From Candidatus Gastranaerophilales bacterium (lineage in GTDB: Bacteria > Cyanobacteriota > Vampirovibrionia > Gastranaerophilales > JANQFW01), in assembly GCA_028280605.1 (NCBI GenBank), contig JANQLL010000075.1:1-49870 (forward strand): a stretch of DNA of 49,870 nucleotides. The letters are read 5' to 3'. This document shows positions 38,236 to 47,607 of the stretch, one piece after another. The position numbers and the translations under genes are program-made. The first letter of the stretch is position 1; each line of letters opens with the position of its first letter. The notes beneath the pieces were generated by a model. That model worked only from the letters and a program-made list of their open reading frames with translations. It searched no databases and had not been told where the DNA came from.

Positions 38236-38649
38236 ATGTCTGCAGAAAATGGTATTAATCAAGGTGATTTTATATTAGTAGTTGACGATCTTGGTGTTAT
38301 TACTTATCAGCTGGATCGGTTGTTGTCTCAGCAAGGCTTTAATGTGACTATTTCTAAAGAAATATATGATTCTATTGATAAATATAAGAAGCAGGATTAT
38401 AAGCTTGTTGTTATGGATTTATTTATCCCCACCGAGCGTGAGGGGTTTATTCTTCTTGATGAGATTAAGAAGCTTTCGCTGTTGTGCAAGTTAAACACTA
38501 AGATTGTTGTGATGACAGCGTTCTCTAAGAATGAGTATAAGGCAAGATGTTTGAATCGTGGTGCTGATTATTATATAGAAAAGGCGCCGGGTTGGCAGGA
38601 TAAGGTTTTAAAGGCATGTCTCGGTGAGGGAATTACTGACGAGGATTAG
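38236..38649 (+). CDS. CheY-like single-domain response regulator
   Basis: FILVVDDLGVITYQLD...LVVMDLFIPTEREGFILLDEI...IVVMTAFS...DYYIEKAPGWQ; tandem paralogue of the preceding gene. Confidence 0.88.
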   Translation: MSAENGINQGDFILVVDDLGVITYQLDRLLSQQGFNVTISKEIYDSIDKYKKQDYKLVVMDLFIPTEREGFILLDEIKKLSLLCKLNTKIVVMTAFSKNEYKARCLNRGADYYIEKAPGWQDKVLKACLGEGITDED

Positions 38650-38682
38650 TATTAGGTTTATTTGTAATACTAATTATTGATA

Positions 38683-39012
38683 TTAAGCAGATTTGGATTT
38701 TCTTTTTACTTCAATAGTAAAACCTAATGAATTAATAATACTGAATATTACATTAAAGCCGGGGATTGATTCATTGTCGAATATTTTGTAAAGATGTTGT
38801 CTTTTAACCCCTGCTTTTTCAGCTAATTCTGTTATTGAATATTTAGCTCTTGCAAGATGTTCGAGGGCAAGCATTAATGCTTGAGCGTCGTTATCATCCA
38901 TGTAAGCTTCGAGAGAAGCGTTTAGGTATGCTTCAGCTTCTTCCGGGTCTTTTAGTGATTCTATTAATGCGTCTTGATAATTTCTCATTTTATTCACCAG
39001 CCTTTCTTGCAT
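38683..39012 (-). CDS. HigA-like antitoxin
   Basis: LKDPEEAEAYLNASLEAYMDDNDAQALMLALEHLARAKYSITELAEKAGVKRQHLYKIF. Confidence 0.9.
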   Translation of the reverse strand: MQERLVNKMRNYQDALIESLKDPEEAEAYLNASLEAYMDDNDAQALMLALEHLARAKYSITELAEKAGVKRQHLYKIFDNESIPGFNVIFSIINSLGFTIEVKRKSKSA

Positions 39013-39334
39013 TGTAATTATTCCAATACTCTTTGGCCTTTTTTATATCCCTGCTTTGAGTGCTTTTGTTTCCGCCACTTAATAGAAGAATTATTTTATC
39101 TCCATCTATAGCGTAGTACACCCTAAATCCAGAGTTGCTTTTGAATTTTAGCTCGTAAATTTCTTGATAAATATGTTTATATTCTCCAAAGTTGCCAACG
39201 ATAATCCTGTCAAGCCTTGCTCTTACTTTTGCTCTGTCTGGTTTTTCGAGAGAGTTGAGCCAAAGTGTGAAAGGTTCCTTGTTTGACTCTGTAGAATAAA
39301 TTTTTAACTTATAAACTTCATTTATCATGAACAT
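38990..39334 (-). CDS. HigB/RelE-like addiction module toxin
   Basis: FTLWLNSLEKPDRAKVRARLDRIIVGNFGEYKHIYQEIYELKFKSNSGFRVYYAIDGDKIILLLSGGNKSTQSRDIKKAKEYW. Confidence 0.92.
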   Translation of the reverse strand: MFMINEVYKLKIYSTESNKEPFTLWLNSLEKPDRAKVRARLDRIIVGNFGEYKHIYQEIYELKFKSNSGFRVYYAIDGDKIILLLSGGNKSTQSRDIKKAKEYWNNYNARKAGE

Positions 39335-39391
39335 ATTGTCACATATTTATGACAATATATCAACCTTTTGCTCTGTTTTTTGTAACATTTT

Positions 39392-39694
39392 TTATTTTTT
39401 GCTTTGTGTTTTATGACCATCCAGGGCAGATATAAATGCTGTAGCAATGGCTCCTGTAACGCCAGTACACAGTAGTAACGTGCCAAGAGTCTCCTTTCCT
39501 TTCAATAAAGGCCAAAGACTTAACCAGCACAGAGCGGACATTGTGGTGTATATAGACATATAAATTATCCCTTTTTTCTTTTCTCCATTTTTGAAGTGAC
39601 GAAGACCGGGGAGTTTCTGTGTTCCTGTAAATTTAATCCCAGTATTATTGGCAGATTGTAATTGTATTGCTCTATTGTATTGATTTACTTGCAT
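39392..39694 (-). CDS. Small membrane protein with N-terminal leader, tandem paralogue of the next gene
   Basis: MQVNQYNRAIQLQSANNTGIKFTGTQKLPGLRHFKNGEKKKGI plus two hydrophobic segments. Confidence 0.65.
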   Translation of the reverse strand: MQVNQYNRAIQLQSANNTGIKFTGTQKLPGLRHFKNGEKKKGIIYMSIYTTMSALCWLSLWPLLKGKETLGTLLLCTGVTGAIATAFISALDGHKTQSKK

Positions 39695-39794
39695 ACTTAT
39701 TTACCAATCCATTAGCTTTTATAGATTAATAGTTATAATAAATAAAAATATATGAAATATAAATAAAATGAGTTGGAATATCTATATTTATGTT

Positions 39795-40169
39795 TTATGT
39801 TTTATTAGGTTCTCTGTATGCATCAACTGTTGATATAATTCTTGTAGCAATTATTCCCAGCCCTCCGATAGCGGCTTGAGTTCTACTAACAGCATTTTTT
39901 TTGTCTCGGAGTAATGCAGTGGTTCCTATTATCCACATTGCATCTGAAATAAACTCAGAAGCCATGTGGGCAATGCCTTTAGCGGTTTGTCCATTCATGA
40001 ATTGACCAAGACCGGGGAGAAAAAAGGATGCCAGTGCAGGACCTCCATGTGTGTTCTGTTCAATACTATCGGGCTTATATTCTTTATTATTGCTTGCAAA
40101 TTTAACTCTACTATTTGATTGTTTGCCAGGTTGTGCTTGTATGGCTTTATTGAAGGAATTTAGTTGCAT
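39795..40169 (-). CDS. Small membrane protein (LPGLGQ..NGQ..KGI type) with N-terminal leader
   Basis: MQLNSFNKAIQAQPGKQSNSRVKFASNNKE...FFLPGLGQFMNGQTAKGIAHM. Confidence 0.68.
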   Translation of the reverse strand: MQLNSFNKAIQAQPGKQSNSRVKFASNNKEYKPDSIEQNTHGGPALASFFLPGLGQFMNGQTAKGIAHMASEFISDAMWIIGTTALLRDKKNAVSRTQAAIGGLGIIATRIISTVDAYREPNKT

Positions 40170-40321
40170 ACCTGTTTTCCAATCTATTGATTTTATAAAT
40201 TTACATTAATAATAAGTAAAAACATATTGAATATGAATAAAATTGGTGTGAATATTTACATTTATTTAAACTTATACAAATCCAGAGTTCTATGATTAAC
40301 TGTGTATTTTACTATTTAGTT

Positions 40322-40933
40322 TTAATCCGGGTAAATTTTATTTATATCATCAGCTTCTTTTAAGAAAAATTTACCTTTATTTAGTACAGCTTCCTTTGTA
40401 TCAAATCTTAAGTCTGGCAGCTCTCTATAATAATCTTTATTATTCTTATACTGATATTGGTAATATTCCTTTAGGGCAGAAAAGATTTCGTTTAAATCAT
40501 ATAGGTCGTACTCTAGATTTATTTCATTGTAGGATTTATCATCATAAGTTTTGCCGCTGATTTCTTTTGAAAAGTTTTTATCGAAAGTGCAGATAGAGCT
40601 AGATATTTTTATTGGGCTTGAGTCATTTACGTGTAATTTAATTTCGCCCTGATTAGAGTAGGTTACATTGAAGGTTCCTTGCTTATATTTGCCTGTAAGA
40701 GAACTTTTAGCTGAATATGCTTCTATATCTCCATTAACATCAGTTGCTCCAATTGAGTAAACGCCTTTTACACAGCCGAAAGGATTAAAGTTGTCAAAGC
40801 TTTCATTCCCTCCTGCTGTATATATTGGAATACCTTGTTTTGCCAGTTCTTTTATTTTTTTTAGAGCCGGGTATATATCTTTGTTTTCGGCTTTTATTTT
40901 ATTGACAACTAAAGGAGCTGATTTTGTAGACAA
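40322..40933 (-). pseudogene. Subtilase (S8)-like fragment
   Basis: ALKKIKELAKQGIPIYTAGGNESFDNFNPFGCVKGVYSIGATDVNGDIEAYSAKSSL resembles the catalytic-core Asn region and following strand of subtilases; no Asp/His half seen upstream in frame. Confidence 0.4.
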
Positions 40934-41135
40934 TGCAACTGGTATATTGCCAGGGGCAGGTCTTGGGAAGGCTTATTTTAGGAGGCAAAATGATTATGTT
41001 GAATTTTTATCCTGTGTTGTTGTTTTTGAGTTAAATAAAGACTGGGGATAAGTTTTGATGATATGATCAGAAGTCCAAGAAATTCTCAACAAAAGGAAAA
41101 TTAGATTAAGGTGGGGTTTATATTATGTTATTTTT

Positions 41136-41519
41136 TTATTTTTTACGTACTCTGACAAATGCAACAGTTCCAAAAAAAGTTTTTTTTGCCATAAGGTCAT
41201 CCGGTATTGTTTCCATTCCGGGCTTAACAAAATAACCTGTAGGAGCCAGGCAAAATCTTGTAAAAAAAGGAGATCTTACGATTTTAGTATTTTTTGGTAA
41301 AATACGATATTCATTAATAATATCTATTTGTTCATCGGTAAGGCATCCGGTTAATCGTCTTATAAGGCTAACTTTTAATTGAGGTTTTAATTCGACAACG
41401 TCATTTTTAATGTTAAAGTATGCTTCACCGATTTTGGATGGAAAGGGGACATCCGGTTGCTCTGATTTGTTAGACTGTAGAGGATATTTATTACCGGTAA
41501 AATTGTAGTCTATCTTCAT
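41136..41519 (-). CDS. Hypothetical protein
   Basis: 127-aa ORF starting MKIDYNFTGNKYPLQSNKSE; RBS AGGGGAG upstream. Confidence 0.6.
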   Translation of the reverse strand: MKIDYNFTGNKYPLQSNKSEQPDVPFPSKIGEAYFNIKNDVVELKPQLKVSLIRRLTGCLTDEQIDIINEYRILPKNTKIVRSPFFTRFCLAPTGYFVKPGMETIPDDLMAKKTFFGTVAFVRVRKK

Positions 41520-41633
41520 TGTATTACTCCCCTTTGATGTTTAAATTCCAACTACTGTTGTTATTAAATCAAAAAATATTTATATTTTACAATTTTGAGT
41601 ATTTAAATTAATAATTTTTTAATTTTCATAATG

Positions 41634-41649
41634 TTAACCATCTGGTTAA
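41634..41649. promoter_or_regulatory. Inverted repeat TTAACCA-TC-TGGTTAA
   Basis: Perfect 7-bp arms in the intergenic region upstream of the AMIN gene. Confidence 0.45.
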
Positions 41650-41819
41650 TATAAAATATTAAACCTGGTGGTCGATGTTTTTGGTTGTCTTAAAAGTTAA
41701 TCTAAATGTAGTATTCAAATATTTTTATTTTTTTATATTTTTATATTTCTGTAGAATTAACTTATTAATGGGAAGTAAAAACAGACTGGGATTAAATAGT
41801 GTTGAGGAGTGATGGGTAA

Positions 41820-43259
41820 ATGGTCAAGAGGAAAATTCTGTCAATTACATTTTTGACGAGTGTGTTGGCGCTGAATTTTATAAATCCTTGTCTTGCAATA
41901 TTTGAGAGGGCTATATTATCTAAAATAGCAATAACCCCTCAAAAAAACGGGACTTATAAAATTCTTATTAAAACAGATAGGGAAGTGCCTTTTAATAAAA
42001 TAACTGCATCAGAGAACAAAATTGTTATTGATATAAAAAATGTAAAGGCATCTAAATTTGTTAATACTGTATACAACAATGCATTGGGTGTTGACCATGT
42101 AATAGTTCAGCCTGTTTCTAATAATAGGGTAAAGGTATTCATTGAGGGTGAGAGAATTTCACGCAGTAATATAGTTATTGATTCCAGAAGGGGCTTTTCG
42201 GTCTTTGAAGGTTTGAATAAAGAGATTGATTATTCAGAGCCTGTTTATTATAACAATCAAAGTGGCTCTGGATACAAGCAGTCTGGATTTAAAAGTCGTG
42301 CTAATTATGATTTGGGTTCTCCAGGGGTTGTTGAACCGGTTAAACTTCAGGAGCCACCTGTTGACAGGATGGTAGTGGAGCAAGTTAATAGAAGTGTAAA
42401 ACCTGAGCGTAAAATCGTTAAAACCTCACAACCTGTTAATAGACCGAAAGAAAATAATAAGGAAGTTAATAAAAAATCTGTAAATAGACCTGTGGTTGAT
42501 ACGGTTAATAACCAGGCTGTTCAAAACGCTAATAGTCAAGTGAGTGCTGGTTATACAGGTAATCAAAATAAGAATAATTATAATCAAGAAAATTATCAGG
42601 GTGTTAATTATTTGAATAATAGAGATAATTACCCGTCTCAATCCAGAAGTAACAATATGTCGGCTCCTTCAAGAATGTCTGTTATGTCTGATGAAGGTGT
42701 ATTTAGCAAGTTGTTTTCTTTGGATATCTTTGATTGGGGTTTGAGATTTTTAATATTGGCTTTTATTATTGTGGCAAGTTATAAGTTATTCTTTAGGAAA
42801 CAACCTAAGTACACCATAGATTTGACGAATGATGACATGAGAGAAAGAGAATTGGCATTACTAAAATCTATGAATGATAAGTATGCGGCTACCAGTACAC
42901 CTGACTCCGGCTATGAGAGAAAGGCTTCTAAGAAGGGCGGGTATAGTTCTTTTACTCAATATGGGTTGAATGAGTATCAAAATAGTCAGTTACCCCCCGG
43001 TAGTAAGCCAAGTAAGGCACAAAAGTATCCTGGTGTAAGAAGGCAGCAAGTTCAGGCCCAAAAGTCTACTGTCAGGAAAAAGGTACAGCAGGCTGAAAAT
43101 ATTCCTGGCAAGCCAAAAATGACAAGTAGGAATTCTGAGAGTATAAATATTGATAATAATAAATTTTTAGAGAAGATGGCAAAGATTTATGAAAAAAGCG
43201 GTCGAAGTGATTTGGCTGAAGGAATACAAAATAACATAAAAAAAAGAACGATAATGTGA
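41820..43259 (+). CDS. AMIN-domain secreted/membrane protein
   Basis: Signal peptide; SKIAITPQKNGTYKILIKTDREVPFNKITASENKIVIDIKNVKASKF is AMIN-like; TM segment WGLRFLILAFIIVASYKLFF. Confidence 0.75.
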   Translation: MVKRKILSITFLTSVLALNFINPCLAIFERAILSKIAITPQKNGTYKILIKTDREVPFNKITASENKIVIDIKNVKASKFVNTVYNNALGVDHVIVQPVSNNRVKVFIEGERISRSNIVIDSRRGFSVFEGLNKEIDYSEPVYYNNQSGSGYKQSGFKSRANYDLGSPGVVEPVKLQEPPVDRMVVEQVNRSVKPERKIVKTSQPVNRPKENNKEVNKKSVNRPVVDTVNNQAVQNANSQVSAGYTGNQNKNNYNQENYQGVNYLNNRDNYPSQSRSNNMSAPSRMSVMSDEGVFSKLFSLDIFDWGLRFLILAFIIVASYKLFFRKQPKYTIDLTNDDMRERELALLKSMNDKYAATSTPDSGYERKASKKGGYSSFTQYGLNEYQNSQLPPGSKPSKAQKYPGVRRQQVQAQKSTVRKKVQQAENIPGKPKMTSRNSESINIDNNKFLEKMAKIYEKSGRSDLAEGIQNNIKKRTIM

Positions 43260-43276
43260 TATCTTAGGGGATTAGG

Positions 43277-43301
43277 GGGAGCGATTGCTCCTCTTTTTTT
43301 T
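43277..43301 (+). terminator. Intrinsic terminator
   Basis: GGAGCGATTGCTCCTCTTTTTTTT. Confidence 0.8.
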
Positions 43302-43375
43302 AATAAATGATAAGAAAATGTCAAAAACTTTTAGTTGATATGCTTTTTTTTATATAATGATATTAGACCTTAATT

Positions 43376-43972
43376 TTGATTGGTGTTGAAATGTTAACTA
43401 TAGAACAAGTAAAAGAAAATCTGGAAACTCAAGATTATTACCTTGATATGGAGATCTTATGTAATTATTTGATAAATTGGAATATAGATCCGATTTATGA
43501 AGATGAGCAAGAAATAGTTTATTTTGATGAGTTTGCTGTGTCAAAATTAAGTGAGGGCATTGATTTAAAGAAGCAAGGCAATAATGATAAATACATAAGA
43601 GAATATTTAAACAAGGACTTGCAGGATATTTCTCAAGGTATAACGCCTATAGATCATTCCGGTAGTTATCCTCAGGGGAATAGCTCTGCTTCAAACAGTT
43701 TGGCTGTCGATGTTGCAACAAATACTTTTGACTTATTGGCAAAATCTTTGTCTGATAAGATCTCTAAGAATGTAGCGGATCAGTTGGTTCAATCTGATGT
43801 ATTTGAATCTGTTATAAGTACAGGTAAACTGCAACGGGATAATGAATTTTTGGCGGCTCAGGTAGATAAATTAATCAATGAAAATAAAAAATTGATAATG
43901 AAGGTTAAAGGGCTAGAGCGAGAATGCGCTAGTTATAAACAAGTTATGGGATCATTTTATGTTAAAAAATAA
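43376..43972 (+). CDS. Hypothetical protein with C-terminal coiled coil
   Basis: 198-aa ORF; predicted helical C terminus (LAAQVDKLINENKKLIMKVKGLERECAS). Confidence 0.65.
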   Translation: MIGVEMLTIEQVKENLETQDYYLDMEILCNYLINWNIDPIYEDEQEIVYFDEFAVSKLSEGIDLKKQGNNDKYIREYLNKDLQDISQGITPIDHSGSYPQGNSSASNSLAVDVATNTFDLLAKSLSDKISKNVADQLVQSDVFESVISTGKLQRDNEFLAAQVDKLINENKKLIMKVKGLERECASYKQVMGSFYVKK

Positions 43973-43998
43973 TTGATTTTGTAATCAATTTAGTCGTC

Positions 43999-45666
43999 TT
44001 GGGGATTATGCAAGCTTTTTATGAAATTAAGAATGTGATTTGGGTTAGCGATAGCTCCAGTTTGGAAGAATGTAGCATTCTTCTGGCTTCATTTGATTTT
44101 TGCCTGGGTGTAAAAGATGCGGATAATAATATTTTAGGGTATGTTTTAAAGCCTGATTCAGATAGGGTATTAAAATTTGATATAAAAGATAAGTGTATAA
44201 GATTAATAACTAGCTGTACCTCAAAAATTGTTGCCTTTGACGATTTATCTACACAAAAACATTTAAATAAAATCTTAGGTTCTAAAGTGAAAGAGGTTGT
44301 TTGGCTTGATGATGGTAATGATAGTATAGATAAACTTGCTATATTATCTAAAAAAAATAAACTTGAAGATATTTATTTGATAGAGGAGTTTAAACAGGTT
44401 GTAGAGAACCCTGTTCAAAACTTGTTCAAAAAATGTTCAAAGGTGGCAGACGCTAATAATATTCCAATTTTTTTGATTGGTGGTATTGTTAGAGATTTGA
44501 TAATTGGTAGAAAAAGTTTTGACATAGATATAACTGTTCAGGGAAATGCTATTGATTTTGCTCATTTATTAATGGTTCAATATCCTGATACATGTATTAT
44601 CAATAGTTTACATGAGGATTTTGAAACCGCAAAAGTCACGTTTTTAATCGATGATAATGAAATAAAAGTTGACTTTGCCAGTACAAGAAAAGAGGCCTAT
44701 GATTATCCGGCGGCTTTACCTCGAATAATAGAAATAGGATGCGAGCTTTATGATGATGTAATTAGGCGTGATTTCACTATTAACTCTATGGCTATGTCTT
44801 TGAATGAGGAGACTTTTTGTAAGTTGATTGATTATCTGGGTGGTTATCAAGATTTAAATGCTAAGGTTATAAGGGTTCTTCATCCTGTAAGTTATGTAGA
44901 TGATCCTACCAGGGTAATTAGGGCATTAAAGTTTGGTATGCGTTTTGACTGTGAATCTGATAAAAGTACGAACTTTTTAGAAAAATCATGTCTTGATTCA
45001 GGACTTTTTGACGGGTTGTGCGGGAAGAGGATTAAGTCGGAACTTAAACAGACTTTTAATTTGAATAGGGCCAGTGTCTTTACAAATTTTGTTGAGAGGC
45101 GTTTATATTATCTGATAGAAAAAAATATTATTATTGATGAAGTACTTAATAACCTGGGTGAAGAAGCTGAAATTTGTATAAATGATCATCTTAACTATCT
45201 GGAAAAAATTGATAATATCTGGCTTATTTATTTATCATTGTTAATTATTGACTTAGATAAAGCTAGAATTGCTGATATAGCAAACAGGTTATATTTAAGT
45301 GTTAAAGAGTCAAAGATTATCCTTCAGTCTTGTGAATTGTGGCACAAGTTACAAGATTTGAGAGGTTTTGAATCTAATTTTGAAATATATGAGTTTTTAG
45401 GGGGGTATTGTAATGAAGCTTTGGTGGTTAATTTAATAAAATTTAAAGGTAGTAATGTGGTTGGTTGTATAGAGTTATTTCTGACAGAGCTGAAAAATGC
45501 TAAAATTTCAGTAAATGGTAATGACCTTATAAGGTTAGGGTTAAAACCCGGACCTGAATTTAGTAGGATTTTAAGAGGAATATTGAAAGCTAAAATTAAC
45601 AATAAGTTAAAAACAAAAGAAGATGAGCTTGATTATATTAATATTTTAATTAATGGGGAGAAATGA
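43999..45666 (+). CDS. tRNA nucleotidyltransferase / poly(A) polymerase family protein
   Basis: IPIFLIGGIVRDLIIGRKSFDIDITVQGNAIDFA...RRDFTINSMAMSL...VSYVDDPTRVIRALKFGMRF. Confidence 0.92.
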   Translation: MGIMQAFYEIKNVIWVSDSSSLEECSILLASFDFCLGVKDADNNILGYVLKPDSDRVLKFDIKDKCIRLITSCTSKIVAFDDLSTQKHLNKILGSKVKEVVWLDDGNDSIDKLAILSKKNKLEDIYLIEEFKQVVENPVQNLFKKCSKVADANNIPIFLIGGIVRDLIIGRKSFDIDITVQGNAIDFAHLLMVQYPDTCIINSLHEDFETAKVTFLIDDNEIKVDFASTRKEAYDYPAALPRIIEIGCELYDDVIRRDFTINSMAMSLNEETFCKLIDYLGGYQDLNAKVIRVLHPVSYVDDPTRVIRALKFGMRFDCESDKSTNFLEKSCLDSGLFDGLCGKRIKSELKQTFNLNRASVFTNFVERRLYYLIEKNIIIDEVLNNLGEEAEICINDHLNYLEKIDNIWLIYLSLLIIDLDKARIADIANRLYLSVKESKIILQSCELWHKLQDLRGFESNFEIYEFLGGYCNEALVVNLIKFKGSNVVGCIELFLTELKNAKISVNGNDLIRLGLKPGPEFSRILRGILKAKINNKLKTKEDELDYINILINGEK

Positions 45667-45669
45667 AAG

Positions 45670-45882
45670 TTGGATAATGTAGATAAAACTTGTCCTTTTG
45701 GTAATAAAGAGTGTGATATGTCGTGTTCATTATATATTTTGCCGGAAGATTTGAATGAAACCGTAAGGAATAAATTGGCTAGTATAGGTGTTTTTGATAG
45801 GCAAAAAGGTATTTGCTCTTTGAAGAATATGGCTCTCTGTATGAGTAGATATATCTTTGAGAATTCTGGCGGTTTTAGGTAA
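45670..45882 (+). CDS. Small cysteine-containing hypothetical protein
   Basis: MDNVDKTCPFGNKECDMSCSLYILPED...; directly after the preceding gene. Confidence 0.55.
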   Translation: MDNVDKTCPFGNKECDMSCSLYILPEDLNETVRNKLASIGVFDRQKGICSLKNMALCMSRYIFENSGGFR

Positions 45883-46049
45883 TATATACAATATATATTC
45901 TATACATTGTATGATAAACAAAGAGATTTTGAGAATTTATAATATTATTGAATTGTAGGTTGCTTGTTCTTTAGAGTAAATAACTTGTTTTTTTATTGAT
46001 GGGTGTTAAAATCCTTTTATTATTGCATGTTAGCATGTTTTATTAAGAC

Positions 46050-46072
46050 ATGTTACAGTATATATTTTTTAT
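46050..46072 (+). promoter_or_regulatory. 23-bp repeated upstream element, copy 1
   Basis: ATGTTACAGTATATATTTTTTAT, 123 bp before the 46173 start. Confidence 0.75.
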
Positions 46073-46172
46073 GTACTTTATTAATATTTTTTGTTTTTAT
46101 ATAAACAAGAGCAAGTGAGAATAAAATAAAATGAAATGTGTGTAAGGTTTTAATAATAAAAGGAGTTATAGT

Positions 46173-46766
46173 ATGGGTTTAGCTGCAAGTACTTCAAGAT
46201 ATTTAATGTTATTCGCAAGAAAAAGTGATATTGAGTTTAGAGGTCAACAGATTAACCAGGCAAGATTAGGTTTAGCAACACAGTCAGAGAGAATAGCCAA
46301 ATTGTTCTCAGATAAGATGAGTAACAGAAATCTACAAGTTCGAGTAGATGGCTCAGATCAGGCTATGTCAGGTGCAAACTTGTCGCTAGTAAACTTGAAA
46401 GCTTTATATGCAGCTAATAATGGTGAGGTTCCTACGGGTATAACTCCAGCAGCTTTAGAAGAAGGTTTAAGAAATGGTTCGATTTATCTTCAGTATATTA
46501 ATAATCCCGAAAGTCCAGAGCCTCCTACTGGCGTGGTTGACTGGAGATCTAATACAGCATTGCATGATAGACTATACACAGAGGATGATGAAGCTGCAGC
46601 AGCTATGTACGAAGCGGAATCAGCAGCCTTGCACTCAAAAGATAAAAAATTAGAGGTTGAGTTGAAGAATATTGAGATTCAACACTCAGCGGTCCAAACA
46701 GAGATAGATGCAGTTAAGAAAGTTATTGATAAAAACATTGAGAAATCATTCAAGACTTTTGGATAA
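46173..46766 (+). CDS. Hypothetical helical protein, possible export substrate
   Basis: MGLAASTSRYLMLFARKSDIEFRGQQINQARLGLATQSERIA... and C-terminal LEVELKNIEIQHSAVQTEIDAVKKVIDKNIEKSFKTFG; no Sec signal peptide. Confidence 0.75.
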   Translation: MGLAASTSRYLMLFARKSDIEFRGQQINQARLGLATQSERIAKLFSDKMSNRNLQVRVDGSDQAMSGANLSLVNLKALYAANNGEVPTGITPAALEEGLRNGSIYLQYINNPESPEPPTGVVDWRSNTALHDRLYTEDDEAAAAMYEAESAALHSKDKKLEVELKNIEIQHSAVQTEIDAVKKVIDKNIEKSFKTFG

Positions 46767-46777
46767 TAAATAGCTAA

Positions 46778-46810
46778 ACGGTCCCATATCTGCGCTAAGG
46801 TATGGGACTG
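46778..46810 (+). terminator. Hairpin, possible terminator or attenuator
   Basis: GTCCCATA-tctgcgctaagg-TATGGGAC; weak T tract. Confidence 0.5.
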
Positions 46811-46858
46811 ACATTTTTAATATATTATTCTAACTAAAAGAGAGATAAGGAGTTTTTA

Positions 46859-47374
46859 ATGTCTTACTTAGATGCAAATAGTTCAGTTAACGCTTTGGCC
46901 GATATTTTTCGGAAGAAATATGGTAAAGATCCAACAGCCGATGAGTTGGTTGATTACGGCTTAAGGATATCTCCCAGAGGGACAAGTATATTTGATACTT
47001 GGGACACATTGTATGATGGTGACAAGCAAAGAGGTAATTCGATATCTCCTAACAGGTATTATGCAAATGGAGATAATCTTTTATTTCAGACAGTGCGAAA
47101 TGATATAGTTGGATTTGATTTAGGTTCTAGGAATTCTTTCCAGATGACAGGTCAGACTTTTACTGAGAATGTAATGCCCGGTGTTTCTTCATCTTATAGT
47201 GCTATATTAGGTCGTGACCGAGTTGGTTTGGCGCAATTTAATCCAAACCCTATAAATCAATATAATTACCAAACTTTATCTTATTATGGTAATTATCCGG
47301 TAGATAATTCTTATTATTACTATTATGGTAATAATGATAACGGTAATCCAAGAGGTTATAGTCATAGCTGGTAA
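46859..47374 (+). CDS. Hypothetical protein sharing a domain with 47608..49650
   Basis: WDTLYDGDKQRGNSISPNRYYANGDNLLFQTVRNDI matches WDQMIDGDNIKGNSISLERFYASNEKLMFQSLNSDI. Confidence 0.7.
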   Translation: MSYLDANSSVNALADIFRKKYGKDPTADELVDYGLRISPRGTSIFDTWDTLYDGDKQRGNSISPNRYYANGDNLLFQTVRNDIVGFDLGSRNSFQMTGQTFTENVMPGVSSSYSAILGRDRVGLAQFNPNPINQYNYQTLSYYGNYPVDNSYYYYYGNNDNGNPRGYSHSW

Positions 47375-47406
47375 CCAGATAGTTTTAAAATAAAACTTTT
47401 AAAAGT

Positions 47407-47450
47407 TAGATAAAGAGTATGTATAAGCTAAGTAGCTCTTTATCTAATTT
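47407..47450 (+). terminator. Terminator-like hairpin
   Basis: AGATAAAGAG...CTCTTTATCT then AATTTT. Confidence 0.5.
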
Positions 47451-47501
47451 TCTGCGATTTCAGGAGTTGATCCTGTTTTTTTACTTTTATTTTGTTAATA
47501 C

Positions 47502-47524
47502 ATGTAACAGTATATACTTTTTAT
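47502..47524 (+). promoter_or_regulatory. 23-bp repeated upstream element, copy 2
   Basis: ATGTAACAGTATATACTTTTTAT, 106 bp before the 47608 start. Confidence 0.75.
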
Positions 47525-47607
47525 GTAATTATTTAATCATTTGATGTTTTTATTTAAATAAGAGTAAGTGTGATTAAAAGTGTATGGTAATAAGAGGTTA
47601 ATAATCA

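Noticed and set aside
40791-41051. 86-aa plus-strand ORF
   Set aside because: Antisense to the subtilase-like region and its upstream remnant; no RBS or homology signal.
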